Source: Siphonodentalium dalli (taxonomy: Eukaryota > Mollusca > Scaphopoda > Gadilida > Siphonodentaliidae). Taken from it: a DNA stretch of 64,000 bases. Both the position numbers and the translations under genes were made by a program. The DNA is taken from positions 103,324,278 to 103,388,277 of the forward strand of contig CP136069.1 in assembly GCA_032622095.1 (NCBI GenBank), read 5' to 3'. Under the pieces are notes generated by a model. It searched no databases, was not told where the DNA came from, and saw only the letters and a program-made list of their open reading frames with translations. Shown piece by piece: positions 60,270 through 64,000 of the stretch (its first letter is position 1; each line of letters starts with the position of its first letter).

Positions 60270-60515
60270 CGTTCATATCAATTTTTTCTCTGAAAAATTC
60301 AATGTGTGCAAGTAAACCCCACACTGGTCCATCTATGAGCGCGGACAATTCTCTTGATTGGATGATTATTATATGCTGCGGTGATGTCTTTTCATGCATG
60401 AGTCATGCATCGAAGAGAGCTTCGTATTAAGCTTCGCCCTGTTAAAACTACCTGGACTATATATAAACCCAGTTGGTGAATACCACCCCTGGAGTATCAA
60501 GCTGTGGAAATAACT
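60270..60515 (-). repeat. 0.24-kb dispersed repeat, copy 2, with TATA motif
   Basis: Second copy of 57640-57875, about 80-85% identical by eye. On the minus strand it reads 'gggtttatatatagtcc', a TATA-like box, followed downstream by the conserved part. It could be an LTR or promoter fragment of an element; no adjacent coding sequence was found. Confidence 0.72.
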
Positions 60516-60644
60516 ATAATGCACAGAGCGCGCAAAACTGTCATATACAGTTGTGAAGCGTCTCGGCCAACACTGTATATATGTAATGCATACTGCAGCT
60601 CCAGAGATCCGGGGTTTTTGTGTGCGTTCCCATGACAAGTTTAA

Positions 60645-62395
60645 TAGACCGGCCCCCAGATGAGGGTGGTGTCACACGAAAGGGTAGAAATTTTGACGCT
60701 ATCTCCAATTATCCTTGTCCCATGGGGGGTCCAAAACACTGAGGTATCCAGGGCGGAACATGTGGAAAATATATTTATTTGACCTTTTTGGTGTTTTTGA
60801 CCTGCAAATTTCAGTATAATCAGGAAAACCAATAAAATAAGACAAATGTTGAATAAAATATACTTGAATATCAGATATTTATTCTATCTGGGTTGCTTAA
60901 CATTTATGATGTGCAAAAAGTTATATTATCCAACAAATTTTGTGAAAAATTCACGAAAATTCCAAAAAAATGCATAAATTGCAGTGCTTTTTCAAAACGT
61001 TTTCCAGAAGATTTCCTATAAAATTTTCATTTTTCCGTATAAAGCTCTCAGTGGTGCATCAAAATTTTCAGCATTATATACCTGATTTAATGATATCAAC
61101 ATCACAAGCAATGATTTCCAAAAAGCTGAGATATTTCCAAAAATTTAACCCACCCCCCTAAAACTGATTTTCTATCTGAAAATACCTGTCAAGTCAGAAT
61201 AGCCCGTTTTCGTTCCGTTTTGTTAACAATTCAGAGTCTTATTATATATCATGGAATTAGCATGTATCTGAGGAGGTTTCTGTTATGGTAGAGTCTATTT
61301 TTGTTTAAATTTAGATTTTTTGGGGGTAAATTATCTAAATTTTGATTATTTTTCAGTGAAAAATTTCGGAAAAATTCCCATGACTTTGTCAGTTTTATGG
61401 ATACAGCTGCACAACATGCACCACAATAAGCATGAATTCTTCCCCAATATCAGACATGAAATGCTATAATCATGTACCTGACCAGAATTGAGAAATAAAG
61501 TAAAACTTAACCCTACCCCAAGATAGTGTTCTCAATGCTTTCAATTTTATGCTATACTAAACTCGAAAGGTCGCTCATATTAGTTGATATAATTCAATTG
61601 AAAGTGGTGCATGTTGTGCAGCTGTATCCATAAAACTGACAAAGTCATGGGAATTTTTCCGAAATTTTTCACTGAAAAATAATCAAAATTTAGATAATTT
61701 ACCCCCACAAAATCAAAATTTAAACAAAAATAGACTCTACCATAACAGAAACCTCCCCAGATACATGCTAATTCCATGATATATAATAAGACTCTGAATT
61801 GGTTAACAAAACGGAACGAAAACGGGCTATTCTGACTTGACAGGTATTTTCAGATAGAAAATCAGTTTATGGGGGTTCGAACATGAAGTGGGTTAAGTTT
61901 TTGGAAATATCTCAGCTTTTTGGAAATCATTGCTTGTGATGTTGATATCATTAAATCAGGTATATAATGCTGAAAATTTTGATGCACCACTGAGAGCTTT
62001 ATCCGGAAAAATGAAAATTTTATAGGAAATCTTCTGGAAAACTTTTTGAAAAAGCACTGCAATTTATGCATTTTTTTGGAATTTTCGTGAATTTTTCACA
62101 AAATTTGTTGGATAATATAACTTTTTGCACATCATAAATGTTAAGCAACCCAGATAGAATAAATATCTGATATTCAAGTATATTTTATTCAACATTTGTC
62201 TTATTTTATTGGTTTTCCTGATTATACTGAAATTTGCAGGTCAAAAACACCAAAAAGGTCCAAAAATATATTTTCCACATGTTCCGCCCTGGATACCTCA
62301 GTGTTTTGGAACCCCCATGGGACAAGGATAATTGGAGATAGCGTCAAAATTTCTACCCTTTCGTGTGACACCACCCTCATCTGGGGGCCGGTCTA
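60645..62395. mobile_element. 1.75-kb near-perfect palindrome (foldback element), TA flanks
   Basis: Left arm 60647-61423 (777 bp) and right arm 61605-62393 (789 bp) are reverse complements with only scattered mismatches and a few small indels, around a 181-bp unique spacer. Ends: 'gaccggcccccagatgaggg' and its complement. TA is present at both borders (60645-60646 and 62394-62395), which could be a Tc1/mariner-type duplication. No transposase; the ORFs in the two arms mirror each other and have no domain. Confidence 0.85.
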
Positions 62396-64000
62396 CAATG
62401 ACATTGCGTATGACGTTATTTCTCGATACCTATATTTACGTCAGCCCACATACGAGTCACAAACGCTAGTACTCCATACTAAGGTTCTATTCACACCGTG
62501 CGCGAGCGCGCGATTATTACGGACGTTTTCTGTCGTCCGTAGCAGTTCAAAACGCGCGAGTTTTATATTCACACAGCAAGCGACTGTAGCACTTTCATTT
62601 GACTATGCATAATATAAAATTTATTGCACGCCGCAGACATGACAATGTTCTCATGTTCTGTTGGCTACACAATCATGTATAGCGATATAAATTATATTGA
62701 TTATATTATACAATTATATAAGCTTATATATATGTATGCTGTTGATGGTGCTCATTCAAACTGTGTCATTTCGCAGGGAGATGATATAACTCAACTCTGC
62801 GCAGAACAAGCCCGCAAATTGGTCAGACAAAACCAGCACCCACCCACCCCACTAGATTTAATAAGTAACTGTTAATTAGTATATATAGAATTATCCGGCG
62901 ACATAATCAATAATTTAAAATTTACCATTACACCGCTGAAATTGAAGGTCATTCTGATACAAGTTGCATGTTATATACCAACTCAGTAATTTGTGGCGGC
63001 ATGTTCAGGTGATGAACTCAATAAGCGAACATATAGGATGTTTGTTGAGATCATTTTCCGAACATTCACAGTGTAAACCAAACTTCAGCAGTCCACAGTT
63101 CAGGTCAGTGATACTGATAGTAATATTTATTTTCCGTTACAAACATCGACAATCTTCGTTATTAGATTACCTGTTTACTTTCCACACAATCAGCGACATT
63201 CTGACATTCAAATATGTTTATTCTCATTAAACCATATCTACAATACAGTATTTAAGAAAAAATAATAAAGTGAAATACATGTAATGAAATATATATACAT
63301 AATACCCGACGTGTTATAGGTATACAAGGTATTCCGCTTACAAGTGCTTCTGTTTTCATTAGGTTAGATAAAAAAAACGTACCTGACATCTTCGTACACC
63401 AAGATAAAACGATTAACCCATGACGGGTGAAATATTTCCCCATTGCACCGGAGACATGTATATAATATGTATATACCCTATCATAATATTTATATTATCT
63501 TCTGTAAATACTCTTTGTAATTCTCTATATATTCATATGAATTCGAGAATAAATCATCATCAGACTGAATCGCTGACCATGAGGTGATCACAGTAGTGAT
63601 TTTATGCTTCGTCGATTTCTCGCTTTGTGGAAAACCAGCGGGATAATTCGGTCGCTGTCAAATATAATATTCATACGTGCGTATTCCGCCCATTTGAAGG
63701 CAACACGTGAATTTGTCGTCGCGATAACAAAGGTGGTGGAGGACTTTAGCAATATGCTGATAATTGACAATTGCAATGATAAATCAGAAGAGTAAATGCC
63801 TGGTAAGAGCTCGACGTCATAACAAGATTGTCTGATTAATTTTTGGTCCCTATCCATTCCAATCTTGTGAAGTCACTTCGCCCACAATTGCCCCCCCCCC
63901 CCGATAAAAAACCCCCTCACAAACTAGAATTATAGAAAGAAATTCAATTAAACGCAATTGCTATGATAATTTAGAAAGCCCGCGCACCATTCCACTTGAT
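62396..64000. other. Non-coding to window end
   Basis: 62398-62455 resembles the interior of the foldback element (31253-31320): 'cgtatgacgttatttc', 'ttcacgtcag.cagcccaca'. 62485-62560 is CpG-rich with short palindromes ('gtgcgcgagcgcgcg', 'acggacg....cgtccgt'). Poly-C at 63892-63902. No gene recognised. Confidence 0.4.

Noticed and set aside
60970-62071. Two near-identical ORFs ('MHKLQCFFK') on opposite strands
   Set aside because: They are the mirrored arms of the palindrome and have no recognisable domain. Not independent genes.

Overview
The window looks like an intergenic stretch of a metazoan nuclear genome, most likely a marine invertebrate. The repeat mix (a tyrosine-recombinase retroelement with split direct repeats, two LINEs, a Ty3/Gypsy element, many foldback and MITE-type elements) and short motifs such as ACATGTACATGTA would suit a mollusc or another lophotrochozoan, but the species cannot be fixed from sequence alone. 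Genes have introns with GT..AG borders, there are no bacterial-type operons, and AT-rich non-coding DNA dominates.

Layout, left to right. 1-1250: dispersed repeat copies. 1284-6137: a complete but disabled tyrosine-recombinase (PAT/Ngaro-like) retroelement with the order A1-ORFs-B1-A2-B2; the split repeats look identical, while gag has a frameshift and a stop and the reverse transcriptase core is deleted. 6138-13035: non-coding, with a third copy of the dispersed repeat, a small palindromic element, a 339-bp MITE with 9-bp target duplications and a 1.57-kb element flanked by TTAA. 13036-18726: a near full-length LINE with a PHD-finger ORF1 and an endonuclease/RT ORF2 (one frameshift, two stops). 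18727-25190: non-coding, with a 0.78-kb duplication whose left copy is split by 1.7 kb.

25220-30504 is the most unusual part: a RecQ-family helicase gene (plus strand, broken) converging on a spliced minus-strand gene that resembles DUF6589 proteins. 31033-32289 is a foldback element whose arms are 16-bp tandem repeats. 33225-35300 holds minisatellites and a 146-bp GA tract. 36638-36741 is a 104-bp hAT-like MITE. 36861-39567 (minus) carries the last two exons of a secreted trypsin-fold serine protease. 39905-42951 is a second, 5'-truncated LINE.

45216-57371 is a 12.2-kb nested structure: a TIR element with a TAA target duplication that contains a Ty3/Gypsy retrotransposon (5' LTR, PBS, gag, protease, RT, RNase H, integrase, polypurine tract, truncated 3' LTR) and sits in host DNA that is itself a tandem duplication. 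57640-60515 has two copies of a 0.24-kb repeat. 60647-62393 is a 1.75-kb near-perfect palindrome. The remainder to 64000 is AT-rich with short GC-rich palindromic bits.

Almost every protein-coding stretch belongs to a mobile element. The exceptions are the serine protease exons and possibly the DUF6589-like gene. All calls rest on reading motifs by eye; no database search was run.
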